Below are positions 23,600-34,567 of a stretch of DNA of 64,000 bases, one piece after another. The notes beneath the pieces were generated by a model. It was given only the letters and a program-made list of their open reading frames with translations. It ran no database searches and was not told where the DNA came from. How positions within the stretch are numbered: position 1 is the first letter of the stretch; every line of letters starts with the position of its first letter. The DNA comes from Krasilnikovozyma curviuscula (taxonomy: Eukaryota > Basidiomycota > Tremellomycetes > Cystofilobasidiales > Mrakiaceae): NCBI GenBank assembly GCA_014825775.1, contig MVAQ01000030.1:1-64000 (forward strand), in the 5' to 3' direction. Both the position numbers and the translations under genes were made by a program.

Positions 23600-23910
23600 C
23601 CTGAGTTTTTGTAGCGGTGGAACTGATTGAGTTGGAGGCTAGATCTTTGAATCCACAGATCTGAAGAGACTAAACTGGTTTTTGTGGCGAGAGCAAGGTA
23701 GACTACAATACGCCGGAGAACAAGACAGTAGCTTCTTTTCCACACTGCGTTTTTCTGTTACTGATATAAAATACAGAGGAGATGAATACACTCTTGGAGC
23801 GATCTTTGGATGAGAATTTCAGGGGAACGCGCCACACTCAGCAAGAAATCGCGTCCAGCTAGCTCGTATATTTCATTTTCCATTCCCATAGACCTACAAG
23901 TAGCAGGGAA
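23600..23910. promoter_or_regulatory. Shared divergent promoter, small membrane protein / DCD1
   Basis: 311 bp separating two divergent start codons. It contains no other open frame with support. No specific factor site recognised; the assignment as a bidirectional promoter rests on geometry only. Confidence 0.55.
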
Positions 23911-25454
23911 ATGTTCATCAGCCTGATTGGCCCACCTCTGAGTGGTAAAAGTGAGTTGATTATGCTCCTTTGCGAAAAGAAGTGTCGCTTTGACCATTCT
24001 TTTTCGAGCTCATCAGGCCAGGTTGCAGATTGGCTCGTCGAAACGCAGGGATATCGTCGAGTTTGGGTGGGAGATGTAAGTCTAGTATATCTTGCTATTG
24101 CTTCTGAGATTTGTCGTGTTTATCTGATATCGATCATTACAGGACTCAAGCAAAAAGAATAATCGAAATGAATCAGACGTTCGCCTTTCATTCGTCCCAG
24201 CGTTCGTGCCATCATCCTAGTCTAACTGAGTCCCTATTTGTATCTTCAGGTATTTATTTCAGTGCCAGAGTTGCTCACTTACGCGACTCAGAACTGGCAG
24301 AGCAACTTTGTGACGACGAGCTTGAAGACGGGCCAAGATTTGGACGGATTCGACAAGAGACCGTTCTTCCTGCTGGTTGCTGTTGATGCTCAGTTGATGG
24401 TTCGTTTCAAGAGGTCAGATCTTTTCTATATTTTTGGTGGAGTGGGGAGGAGACTGATCCGGCAAACCGATTGCGCTCTGCCCTCGTATCTTCTGATGTT
24501 CAGGACGACAAAAGGTTATGCTGGAACTTCAGCAGCACCCTCGCTAGAATCATGGGTCGATCTTAATGATGCTATCCTCTACAGCGCTCCGACACCCTCC
24601 TCACCTTCTGAACAACTCTCCTCCCTCACGCTCTCAACGTCACCGAACCCACGATCCACATCACCCGTCCCACCTGTGATTCTACCGCCCTCACCGACAC
24701 TCAAGGATCTTATACATCAGTCTAAATTAATTATCGTCAATAATTTCACCCGTTTAAGCGAGCTCAGAGGCCATCTCGCGACGCTCGACATTACCAACCC
24801 AGAACGCGTCCGACCTGGGTGGGATAACTACTTCATGGTGCGCTTGTCATCTCACCACAACCATCCTTTCTAAATCTCCGCAAAACTAACAGACCTTTAC
24901 CTGCGCCCCTTGCATCTCAATTCTCACAACACAACCAGACGCTCGCAACACTTGCATCGCACCGTTCAAACTGCATGAAGCGCCGCGTTGGGGCCCTACT
25001 TGTACGTGAGAAACGCATCGTGTCAACCGGCTACAATGGGACGCCTCGGGGCATTACAAACTGCAACGAAGGCGGCTGTGGACGGTGCAACCGTGGTACA
25101 GAGGGAGGCAAAGGCCTCGGAGAGTGTCTGTGCTTACATGCGGAGGAGAATGCATTGTTAGAAGCTGGAAGAGAAAGGATAGGGAAAGATTCAGTTCTAT
25201 ACTGCAATACGTGAGTTTTTTAAACTCTCTTACCGGTGGCCGTGTCTCGAGTAGGTTTGCGACTGCTGACTCTTGCGTTTGCTGATCATTATTGTAGGTG
25301 TCCTTGTCTGCTTTGCTCTGTGAAGATCGTGCAGAGCGGTGTGAAAGAGGTTGTTTATAACCTCGCGTATGCGATGGATGACTCGTCGGCTAAGGTGTTA
25401 AAGGAAGGGGGTGTTGTGCTGAGGCAGGTCGTGCCGTTGATGTCAACAGTCTAG
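23911..25454 (+). CDS. DCD1: Deoxycytidylate (dCMP) deaminase
   Basis: Converts dCMP to dUMP for dTTP synthesis. The C-terminal cytidine-deaminase domain is clear: CMKRRVGALLV, IVSTGYNGTPRG, NCNEGGCGRCNRG, then zinc motif 1 LHAEENALLEAG (H and catalytic Glu) and zinc motif 2 CPCLLCSVKIVQSGV (the two Cys ligands). It ends VVLRQVVPLMSTV. As in other fungal Dcd1 proteins there is an N-terminal extension with a P-loop-like GPPLSGKS directly after the start (MFISLIGP), formed across the first intron. A Ser/Pro-rich linker lies before the deaminase domain. About six exons. Allosteric control by dCTP/dTTP is known for the family. Confidence 0.92.
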
Positions 25455-25958
25455 ATGTGATGAGATGTATGACGTTCATCATTCTTGAAAACTCATTCAA
25501 TTTTAAGTCAGTGCAGATTCTGAAGAAATAACATCAAATCAATCAGGATAGTCAGCGTGGTGATGTTGAACGTCATTTTCCGCTGACTATTTCAGCATAG
25601 AGTACTTCAGTCGAAACTGGTCAATGCCAGCAGTACATCAGTAGCGAGACAAGGACTAATGTTCCAACAGTAAGATTCACGTAAATTCAAGCGGTTTTTT
25701 TTTAATTGTGTGTTTTCGGTGTTTGCCAGACACCAAAAAGACCTCGCGATGACGTTTGGTGCCTTTGGGAAGTCTTTATAGGTGGACAACTGCTTCTGAA
25801 AATTTGAAGCTCCTCTTGACCTTTCTGAATCGTCGATGGTAAATTTTGGCCCTCCAGTTTGACTGTTTTTCGGTTTCGCCCTACCCTCGTTTCGCTCAAC
25901 TTGCCCACCCAACTTAGCACAGGAGATATTAATAAATCCACCTCCAACAAGCGCAGAT
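25455..25958. other. Convergent 3' region, DCD1 / UTP15
   Basis: About 500 bp between convergent stops. It includes a T8-9 tract near 25695. Open frames on the minus strand here are short and without recognisable motifs. I see only presumed 3' UTRs. Confidence 0.5.
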
Positions 25959-27799
25959 CTAAGATGTTGTTTCTGTTGTAGTAGCAGTGTTTAGAACTGC
26001 TTGAGCCTATTTTCACAAATGAACAATCAGCATTTCGCTTGGCTGCCGTCACGAAGCCATAACACTTGAACACTCACTAAAACCATTCGCACCATACCTT
26101 CAGCCTCCTTGACATCCCTTCTCACATTGACCTCATCATTGACCTTCTTAGCCAACTTCCTTATGTATCCATCAACCTCACGGCTCCTTCCGAGAACACC
26201 ACTATACATATCCAGCACCTCTTCGGTTACATGAATCGCCAAGGCAGAGAACCGAGTGTCTGTTATTGTGCGCGTCAAAAACGTGAGAAGGGGTATAAGC
26301 GAGAGAGAGTCACGATTTGAGAGGGCGATGCGGAGTGGGGTAGGTCCGAGCGAGAGGAGGGTTGAAAGCACTGTGTATGTCGTTGTAGGTGGAATGTCCT
26401 AAAGTTACACAAACTCAGCGGTCAGTAGTCCAAAACAGGATACATAAGAAAATGATTACTTACTCCTTTGAGGACAGCGTCCAAAGCAGCTCCGTATCTG
26501 AACGCCTTGAGCTCCTTATCGTAAGCCTTCAGCTTCTTCCTCTTCTTTCCTTGACCATCCTTCAGCTCACCCTTTTCGCCCTTCTCACCCACAGTGTTGG
26601 GCTTGCCTTTTCTGCCAGTTTCAGCAGCATTGATGATTTCGCCTAGTTCGGCGCCGGTAGTGAGGAAAGAGGTGTAAGTTGAAGGGTTCATCAGCGCGCT
26701 GTCAGACGGTAATCCTGCTGCTTGACTCTTAGGTGGTGCTCTTTGACGGATGGAAAGTGTTGAGTCTGAGAGAGCGGCGGCGATATGTGTAGAATCAGGC
26801 TACACCATTTAGATCCAACAAAACATTAGCGCCGTAACAGACAGAACTCTTGAAAGAGCGAGGACAACTCACCGAGATAGCCAAATCGAGAATTGCACTA
26901 CTATACCTCATAGTGTGCACGACTTTCCACTCACTTGGCTCGTAAACCTTCACCAACCCATCGAGGGCACCAGACAATACCCTCTTCTTACCCTCGTCCC
27001 AAACCAAGCTAGTGATCGTCTTTTGGTGATTACTAACCGCCTTGACACATCTTCCACCAGCGACGAGGTCCCAGATCCTGACAACAGGTCCACCAGCAGA
27101 GAGCAGCGACGAGCCAGAAGGTAAAGGAAGTACTGATTCGATGGCTGAGCCGGTATGCGTAAGAGTGTGGGTACAGAGCGACTGTCCTCGTGTATCCCAT
27201 ATTTTGACCGTAGTGTCATAAGACCCAGATACGATAAGGTGCGGTTGGTTGGGGATGAAGGATACTGACCGGACGTAATCCGTATGGCCTTGAAGGACTT
27301 GAAGAGGCTTGTCTTCGCCTCCACCAGCATTCGTCATGTCCCACAAGCACACCGTCGTGTCATCTGATCCCGAAATAAGTTGGCTCTGATTTGTAGGCGA
27401 GAATTTTACGGAATGAACCGGCTGGAAATGCGTGTTTTTTCCAAACTGGCGCAGGACTTCACGCGAGTTGAGGTTAAATATTTGGATCAAGCCGTCGTCG
27501 CTTCCCGCTACGCAAAGGTTTCCGTCTGAACGGATTTCTGCTGAGCGGGCGGTTTCTTTGAATCGGGTAACGTGCTTAACGACCTTGTTTGTTCTGGGAG
27601 CATAGATCTTGAACGACGTGCCGGACGTCACACACAGTCGATGGGGGCGAGATGGAGCAAATTGGACATGGGTGATAGGTGCATAGTCTTTAATATAGAC
27701 AGGTGATTTGTACCTTCGCCAGTAGCGCGATTCAGGTGTGCGGGAGGAAGAAGGTGGGTTAGGGTGGTAGAGGATCGGTGCTGGGGTGTAGGACGTCAT
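25959..27799 (-). CDS. UTP15: Utp15, WD40 subunit of the small-subunit processome (t-UTP)
   Basis: U3 snoRNP-associated protein needed for rDNA transcription and 18S rRNA processing in the nucleolus. The N-terminal half, mostly one large exon, is a WD40 propeller: YWRRYKSPVYIKDYAPITHV, then SDDTTVCLWD, SGSYDTTVKIWDTRG, VVRIWDLVAGG and LDGLVKVYEPSEWKVVHTMR. The C-terminal UTP15 domain has a Lys-rich linker (GQGKKRKKLKAYDKELKAFR) followed by RYGAALDAVLKG, TVLSTLLSLGPTPLRIAL and YSGVLGRSREVDGYIRKL, typical of the family. The last exon adds AQAVLNTATTTETTS. The start is the Met at 27799 (MTSYTPAPILYHP); a Met 22 codons upstream is less like the family. Four or so introns. Confidence 0.9.
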
Positions 27800-28826
27800 T
27801 GGTTGAATATAATTAATCGAGAGCAGGACTAAGTTAGAGATTCTGGTTGTTATTTGGGGTTGCAATGGTTGGCTGAAGTTGTGGATTTATGTGTCACAGA
27901 CGCAAGTGCAAATTTCTGCAGAACCTATGTGAAATGAAGGCATTGGTTCCAACGTTAGCACTCAGAACACGAAGATAATACACTCCCGTCCTTCTCAAAG
28001 TCTCTGAATCCGATCCAACCTCATCCGATACCGATATCTAATCGAGCGCCTTAGATACAAATTTGGAGCTGCATTTCTCGGTGGATGCTTGAGGAATTCT
28101 TAGTGAAACCGCCCTAGCTACCAGCTACCAAACACTCTTTCAGCATATTTCCACTCCAACAGACTTGTCAATGTGTGAGATTCCACGAATGAAAGTTGCA
28201 GGTCAACCTGATTCCCATCAGCTCGGTAGCTCAAGCTCTCTTCTCAGTTTCACCCAGCAGCAGTAGCCAAGTCGACCCGCAGCTGGACCGTGACAACTTC
28301 CAGAGATAGTACTTCTTCCCACCGAGCCAGTTGTTCAAGGTATTCTTCTTAATAACCAAAAGAGGATAAGCTACTCACTCGGAATTGAAGCCAATAATTT
28401 CCTCCTTCCTCAAACCTGCTGGAGTGAAGATGCTAAGGATTTCTTCTACAACCAATTTGAGCTTCAACCTATACTGCAGGACTTGACTATATCACTGGCA
28501 GTTTTTTTGAGTCTGCTTTGGCGGTGGATGTCATCGCTTCTGTCGAAATCCAGGGCGAGGCGTCTGAAAAATTATGGTGGCGTAAGATAAGCAGCAGTGA
28601 ACCAGGCTGCTTGAGCACAATCTTTTCAGCTAATGCTAGGGCAATGAAGATGTTAGAGCTATTGAATGCTTTGGTTCTAAGTTTGTAAAGACTAGCTTGC
28701 GCGCGGAAGCGCTGTAGATAAAGCTCGACTTCTAAATAAGTAAACAATGCTGTCAGATGCGATTAAAACTACCAGAAACATTGCTTAAAAGACGATAACA
28801 GAGGATAACTCTGGAAGGAACTACAT
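27800..28826. other. UTP15 promoter and 3' flank of MFS paralogue B
   Basis: About 1 kb. A minus-strand frame at 28487-28747 (86 codons) shows no domain and no neighbour-like codon pattern. No tRNA-like cloverleaf, repeat or transposon end recognised. Confidence 0.5.
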
Positions 28827-30867
28827 CTATTCTGTTCTAGCCCCATCTTCTTCGGCACCTCTCAAGCTCCTGACTGAAAAACTGCCCGTCCGACCCCTGA
28901 GAACAACCTCTTCCATTTCCTTCGCTTTCGGTAAGAACCTAACCACGCTTCCAAGGGAGGACACAAACAGGCAAGTTCCCGTGAAGATGATGAGGGACTT
29001 GTACTGCTCGCAGCCGTATGCCAAAGACGAGGCGTTAAAGGATGGCGAGGAGGAGAGGAGGAGAGGAAGGCAGACGAGAGAGGGGCGGCGATTATGTTGC
29101 CTATACCTCGTGTTGCGAGGATGAAGGAATATATCGTAAGTGTAGAGCTTGAGTCGGCTAGTACGGTAAAAAGTAGATAGTAAGCTTTTATAAGCTTCAA
29201 TTTTAGAGATGGAAAGAGAAAGAGATGAGTGAGCGCACTTGAGGAGGCGGAAATGTAGGATGGCCAGAGAGAAGGGTAGCCTCCGTTACTGAACCCATAG
29301 AGGACCGAGAAGACGAGTAAAGGGGCGGTTGAGTGAGAGAAACCCCATAGGAGGAAGACTGCGATGAACGACGCAAAGGGATAAATTTCCGCAACGACCC
29401 GTCGAGCCAACACCGCAGACTCACCAGAGATACTTGCTGTTAAAGACGACGCTATAATCCCTGCACTCAAACTTCTATCAGCAATAGCACCCATGAGAAT
29501 TAACCCGGGTAGACTGCTAATGTTGACCAAGCTGAGTGTGAGATTCGACACCGTATCCCCTAACCCCAGTTTGGTTGCGAACGATGGCAAGAAGAGGGAA
29601 GGAAAGAAGTTACCAAAGCCCTGGATCTGATTGGCTGTGATGAGGAGCCAGAAGTGGGGGCGGAGGAGGAACGAGAAGTTGATTCGTTTCGAGGCGAACT
29701 GAGTATGTACCGAGGGCGGCAGACGCGAACGACAGTACGGAAGTAAGGGGGGTATCGTTACTGCTAGCATAACGGCCTGGTAACGAAGAGATTCATCGGT
29801 TGCGTGAGAGGTGGAGTAAGGGATGTGTGTTGAGGTCAAAGAAGGTGCATACCAAAACACGCAAGGCAACGCGATGCCCCCATCGCTTGAGGATCCATTG
29901 GAGGAGGAAAGGGGTGTAAAGCGACCCTAATCCTGTTCCACATGACATGACGCCTGTAGCAAGGCCTCTTCTGGCAACAAACCACTCGAAGAAGAAGCCA
30001 CTACGTAGACACATGCAGCGCGTTAGACGAGACCGGGCCTCAATAGCGCGCTCAAAGAATAGAACTCACCTTAAAGGATAGTATAGCAGTGCGATACCAA
30101 TAGCGTACAGCGCACCTTGGGTCACAACGAGCTGTTGGGGTGTATTTGCGAAGCTGGCAGCGAGAAGGGCCACGACGGAGAGCACGAGGCCGAGCCACAT
30201 TGAGAGCTTCCTCGTGTTTGGGTACTTGACGAAGAACGGGAAGATGACAAGAGATAGGAGGTACAGTATTCCTAATTTCAGAGATATGTGGTTAGAAAGG
30301 GATGGAATAAGCGACGGGGAAGCGACGAAGGTACCTAGTGCCATTGAACCGATAAGGGCGAGCTCGGTAGATGATTCATTGAATAGGACAGTTTGATAGT
30401 CTATTGACAGTAGGAAAGACTGTCAGTGCGGCGTGGCATGTAGGTTGTCGACCAAGGTAAACACTTACAGTTGAGGAATGTCCCGTAAGCTAAATAAAGC
30501 CACTTAGCTGGAAGGTAAAGCCAACTAAAGACGAGAATTCACTCACAAAATGGTACACTCCAGGTCATCATTTCAATCATAACTGGGACATAACATCACG
30601 ACAATTAAAAAAAACGCGTTAGTAGCCACTCTCATACACCATCATTACACCTACTCTGGACTCAGACTCACAGCTAGCTCCCAGGAAGGCATAAGCATGG
30701 AAGCCACCATCCACAGGCGGTAAAGCCTCTGTCTCTGCTCCGTCTTGCGCGCCTGCAAGTAAGTCTCTGAGGGGCGTCTGTGAGTTTGCTCGTGAGCCTG
30801 ACGGTCTCGTCACTGAGGGTGTGCGGCTGGGTGGGAGGGACTCCAAGGGGATGATATCGAGAGCCAT
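28827..30867 (-). pseudogene. MFS transporter, SLC16-type (paralogue B), frameshifted near the 3' end
   Basis: Close copy of paralogue A with the same layout. It has MALDIIPLESLPPSR, ALPPVDGGFHAYAFLGAS, YPNTRKLSMWLGLVL, FFFEWFVARRGLATGV, RWGHRVALRVL, IPPLLPYCRSRLPPS, FWLLITANQIQGFGNFFPSL and LTIYSFILATRGIGNIIAAP. All exons to this point are open and the splice sites are intact. Just after PLSSAFLSSS the frame is lost: the expected continuation (LAYGCEQYKSLIIFTGTCLF and the C-tail to 28827) lies in another frame. The cause visible in the sequence is a perfect 8-bp tandem duplication at 29049-29064; no GT..AG pair could bridge it. As it stands, translation would run in the wrong frame to a stop at 28862, losing helix 12. 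Either a recent pseudogene, a strain-specific allele or an assembly error. Confidence 0.75.
29049..29064. repeat. 8-bp tandem duplication (GGAGGAGA x2) causing the frameshift in MFS paralogue B
   Basis: GGAGGAGA occurs twice back to back on the plus strand inside the coding region. Compared codon by codon with paralogue A, copy B has 8 extra bases here, exactly one repeat unit. With one unit, the frame runs on into the conserved last helix, ending the FLSSS segment as FLSSSPSFNAS against FLTSSPPFNAS in copy A. This points to replication slippage in a purine-rich tract. Confidence 0.85.
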
Positions 30868-31342
30868 TACCCAAGCCTTGAATAAGTTGGCGGATGGCGG
30901 CTAAAGAGGAGCAAGTGGGGCCTTTGCAACATTTTGATTAGCTATGTAAGACGCCTGCTTCACAAAAATTTAGGCGAGTCATCGGATGGTTCCAACGGAT
31001 AGCAGAACCAGACACCGATTCTTACGGTGATGGACATGAACTGGATAATATAACCATTTGAATATTCGCTTTCGAGTCAATAGCTATTCTCTCTTTTCAA
31101 TCGGAAGACCGTTGGATGAATGCAAAATCCAGTGGCGCTAAATGCTCTTTGCTGTTTTGTTGTCCTTCGGTTCAAGCTTGCAAATGAATTTAAGAGGATC
31201 ATTAAAGCCTGATTAGTGTCATTGTGTTGTATGAGTTCCCCTTTTAATTTTGGAAAACCGACTTTGCATAAAAGGACGCGGGGTATTTGCAAGATACAGT
31301 AGCTGGCTGGCTACGAACTCTCAACACCCCTTTGTTCTCATT
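30868..31342. promoter_or_regulatory. Shared divergent promoter of MFS paralogues B and C
   Basis: 475 bp between the divergent starts of two related transporters. No coding potential. I see no convincing repeated motif in it. Co-regulation of B and C is a hypothesis from the head-to-head layout. Confidence 0.5.
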
Positions 31343-33314
31343 ATGACTACTGAGACCATACAACTACAGCAAATAGAAGACCAATGGAGAGCTTCTACAG
31401 TCACATCTGACAGCAGAGCAAACTCAAGCCTTCCCTGGGGTGACGAGGATGCAATCCACGGCACGACAACTACCCACGATGTCGAACTTCCAGACTTGCA
31501 TCCTGTCGATCGAGGCTGGCACGCCTGGTCTTTCCTAGCAGCAGCTGTAAGAACCCTACTCGATGCCTCTGAGCTCCCTGTATCCAAAAAAACAAGTTTT
31601 CCTGACGTAAGACGCATTCTCGCTTCCACTTCGCTTGGCCTCAAGTTCACCGTCGAGCTCCTTATCTGGTCGATCCCAAACTCATACGGTGTCTTCCTAG
31701 ATTACTATACCGCCAAAGTTTATCCTGAATCCTCTGGGGAACTCGCCATTGTCGGGTCTGTGTTGATAGGTGAGGTTTCTTCGATGTGCTCTCGATGTGG
31801 ATGTGCGCCACGAACTGACAAGAGGTTTGGATGGTTAAAGGGCTGATGTATCTGTTGCCCTTGGTGATATTCCCTTTCTTTGAAAGATATCCTAACACGA
31901 GGAAGTCGTGCATGGTCGTTGGTTACCTGCTTTGTATCGCCGCCCTATTGGGTGCATCGTTTGCATCTTCTGTGAGTCCTCATTCATTTTTTCTCTTCAG
32001 TTGCAGCTGACTCACTTGCAATTATGTAGCCTCTGCAATTGATCTTGACGCAAGGTAAGCTGGTTTCTCCTCTTGTGAGTCTCCGCGCAGTTTTGACCAC
32101 GCTTGGCTACAGGCGTGCTGTTTGCTATCGGTGGTAGTCTCTTGTACTATCCGCTTTCTGGCTTCTTCTTTGAATGGTTCGTCGCTCGAAGAGGCGTGGC
32201 CAATGGTATCCTTTATGGCGGTAAGTATTGCTTTGCCGTCGTCGAGCTTTCAGCTCAACACTAACGAGTTCTTCGTTGTTCTCACAAAAGGTGCTGCTGT
32301 GGGATCGGTCATCGCACCGTTTCTTTTGCGATGGTTGCTGGAAAAATGGGGCCAGCGAACTTGTCTGCGGATCCTAGTAAGCCCGGCTCTCCCCCGTCCT
32401 CGATTGCGAATACTCACGCCTCAGGTCAGGCCGTTCTCGTAGCTGTTGGAATCCCACCAGTTCTCCCGTTCTGCAAACCACGTCTCCCCCCAGCACAGAA
32501 CCAGGCTCCCCGGAGAACCAATTTGAGTTTCTTCAAGAAACCTCAATTTTGGATCTTGATCTCGGCAAATTTGATCCAGTCGTTTGGGTCGTACTTTCCT
32601 TCACTGTTCCTGCCAAGTACACTTCATTTCCATTTTTCTTGCAAGAGCTAGATGAACTGACGGCATTGATATGATACCGCACAGGTTTCGCAACGAAACT
32701 GGGCGTACCGACAACAATCTCCTCCCTCACGCTCTCTCTCCTGAACCTGGCAGCGCTCCCCGGGTTGATTATCCTTGGCTACACCTCTGACCGTTCATTA
32801 ATCACATCGATGCTCATTTCGACGTTGGTCTCCTCCGCGTCTGTTTTCCTTGTGTGGGGCTTTTTCGACAGCACGGCGACGCTCCTGGTGTTCTGCATCC
32901 TGTTTGGTGTATTTGGTAATGGCTTCACCAGCTGTTGGCCAAGGTTCATTAGCACCATCTCCAGTACGATCAGCTCCCTCCTTTTCCTTTTATACGCCCT
33001 CGTGAGAGGCAGTTTCTGACTCAGTTTGACGAACATACAACACAGCGGATCCCTCTTCAACATTGACAATTTACTCCTTAATACTAGCAACCAAAGCAGT
33101 TGGTCTGATATCCTCTGCCCCTCTGTCGTCCGCGTTGCTCGACACAACTGTCCCATTCTCATCGGAGAAGCATGCCTACGGGTCAATGCAGTTCAAGTAC
33201 CTCATCTTGTTCTCGGGTACGTGTCTATTACTGTCGTCTGGTGGGGCTGGGATCGGTCTGTTGCCAAAGAGGATAAGGGTGGAAGAGGAGGAAAGAACTA
33301 GAGGTGGTCTTTGA
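31343..33314 (+). CDS. MFS transporter, SLC16/monocarboxylate-type (paralogue C)
   Basis: Third copy of the local transporter family, on the opposite strand and more diverged. It has MTTETIQLQQIEDQW, LHPVDRGWHAWSFLAAA (TM1 signature with Arg/Trp changes), FTVELLIWSIPNSYGVFLDY, FFERYPNTRKSCMVVGYLL, YYPLSGFFFEWFVARRGVAN, GAAVGSVIAPFLLRWLLE, KWGQRTCLRIL and IPPVLPFCKPRLPPAQ. It continues with FWILISANLIQSFGSYFPSL, FATKLGVPTTISSLTLS, STLTIYSLILATKAVGLISS and KYLILFSGTCLLLSSGG, and ends EERTRGGL. About ten introns at positions largely shared with A and B; every exon is open, so this copy looks functional. Substrate unknown. Confidence 0.85.
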
Positions 33315-33511
33315 AGGATGGAACCAACAGGACTAGGGCTACGCTGACCGCTGAGCTCGGTGCTGTATTGATATTTTTCAGATAATAGTGTAAATAGTTG
33401 AGTGTAACGGTAGGTGTGTGAGAGTGTGCAAGAGGTTCTTTAGATGCCTGGTAACGCGGAACAGCAGTCCGTCCATGAAGGACTTACTAAAGTGTAGGTG
33501 AGGCAGTTTTG

Positions 33512-34445
33512 TCAAATATCCCTCCATCCAATCCAAATAACAACACCGTCACCTTCGCCAGCACCATCATCGACCCTAAACAACCTCCATCTCTCGACCT
33601 TCGTCGGATCCAACATCATCTCCAAAAACTCCTCTAGCACTTCGCTGCTCCTCATCTCGGCGCCAATGACAACGAGTGTGTGAATCGGCGTCGTATAATA
33701 GTTCAACGTGGTCAAGAACGGCTTGAGAAGCGAGGGGGAGTAGAGGGTGTCTAACGCAAAGACCACGTCAAATATCTCCTCGTTGGTGGGTGACAAGGAA
33801 GTATAGTGTGTCCAGTCAATGTCGCGGACTTCTGCTGTTGAGTTGTTGGCGCGTACATTGCGCGAGATAAGGGAGGTGTTTTCGTGTCGGTCGGAGGAGA
33901 TGAAGGGTGAGAAGTACCGCGAGAGGAGGATGGAGAAGAGACCAGTACCGGCGCCCAGTTCGAGCGCTGAGAGAGGTTGTGATTTCGTCGGAGGGAGAAG
34001 AAAAGATGGAAGTAATCTGAGTAGGTGAGGTGTTGTTCGCCAGAGGACTGATCCTGGAGAAGAGGTGGTTAGATGTGGTTAATAGCGGAGAGCAACAGTC
34101 GAACGACATTAACGCACCCGTGTCTCCTTTTGAGCCCTGTAACAAGCTTGGATTTTGATGCAGTATAATATCGACAGTTTCTGCTTCATCTTTCTTAGCG
34201 CCAGCACTCTTCTTCGCTTTCTTTCCAACCGTCGTTGCATTTGTCGAAGACTTCTTCCATGGGAAAGGCAGCTCAAAAGTGAGGTCCAGCTCACGTTCCT
34301 TCTCTGAGATCATCCCAAGACCAGGTCCATTTGATCCTGATGAGGTTTTCAGGGAGGTGTAGAGCAGGAATATCTCCTCGCTGGCGTCGAGCACTTCATG
34401 CGATATTCCAGTCTCCAGGAGCAATCGATGCCCATTGCCCCCCAT
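33512..34445 (-). CDS. Rkm5-like / METTL21-type protein lysine methyltransferase
   Basis: Seven-beta-strand SAM-dependent methyltransferase (Methyltransf_16 family). Spliced product: ILHQNPSLLQGSKGDTGSVL then WRTTPHLLRLL, the N-terminal signature of Rkm5 and METTL21D (KGxTGxVxWR). The SAM-binding motif I is ALELGAGTGLFSI, followed by FISSDRHE. The post-I region has EVRDIDWTHY, FDVVFALDTLYSPSLLKPFL (the D/E-xxY-like catalytic-side motif) and VVIGAEMRSSEVLEEFL. It ends VIWIGWRDI. The open frame begins upstream with GTG, so I take the Met at 34445 (MGGNGHRLLLETG). In yeast Rkm5 methylates ribosomal protein L1ab; the substrate here is not shown by sequence. Two introns or so. Confidence 0.8.
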
Positions 34446-34567
34446 GGAAAAGGACACAAAGGTTTAGACTTTCCTCCTATAGTTTTGCTATGATTGCTCA
34501 TAGAAATTGGACTCTTTTTCCTTGGAGCAAAACTGGTTCAGAGAACATACCAACGCGTCGTTGACGA
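34446..34567. promoter_or_regulatory. Short divergent promoter (122 bp), methyltransferase / SAS4-like gene
   Basis: Only 122 bp separate the two divergent start codons as called. If translation of the plus-strand gene begins at the Met at 34643 instead, the gap is about 200 bp. No specific motif recognised. Confidence 0.45.

Noticed and set aside
28862..29869. Very long continuous minus-strand frame over MFS paralogue B
   Set aside because: It reads through two introns that happen to lack stops (comparison with paralogue A shows the insertions at GTGAGT...CAG positions) and runs out of frame after the 8-bp duplication, so it is not the true protein.
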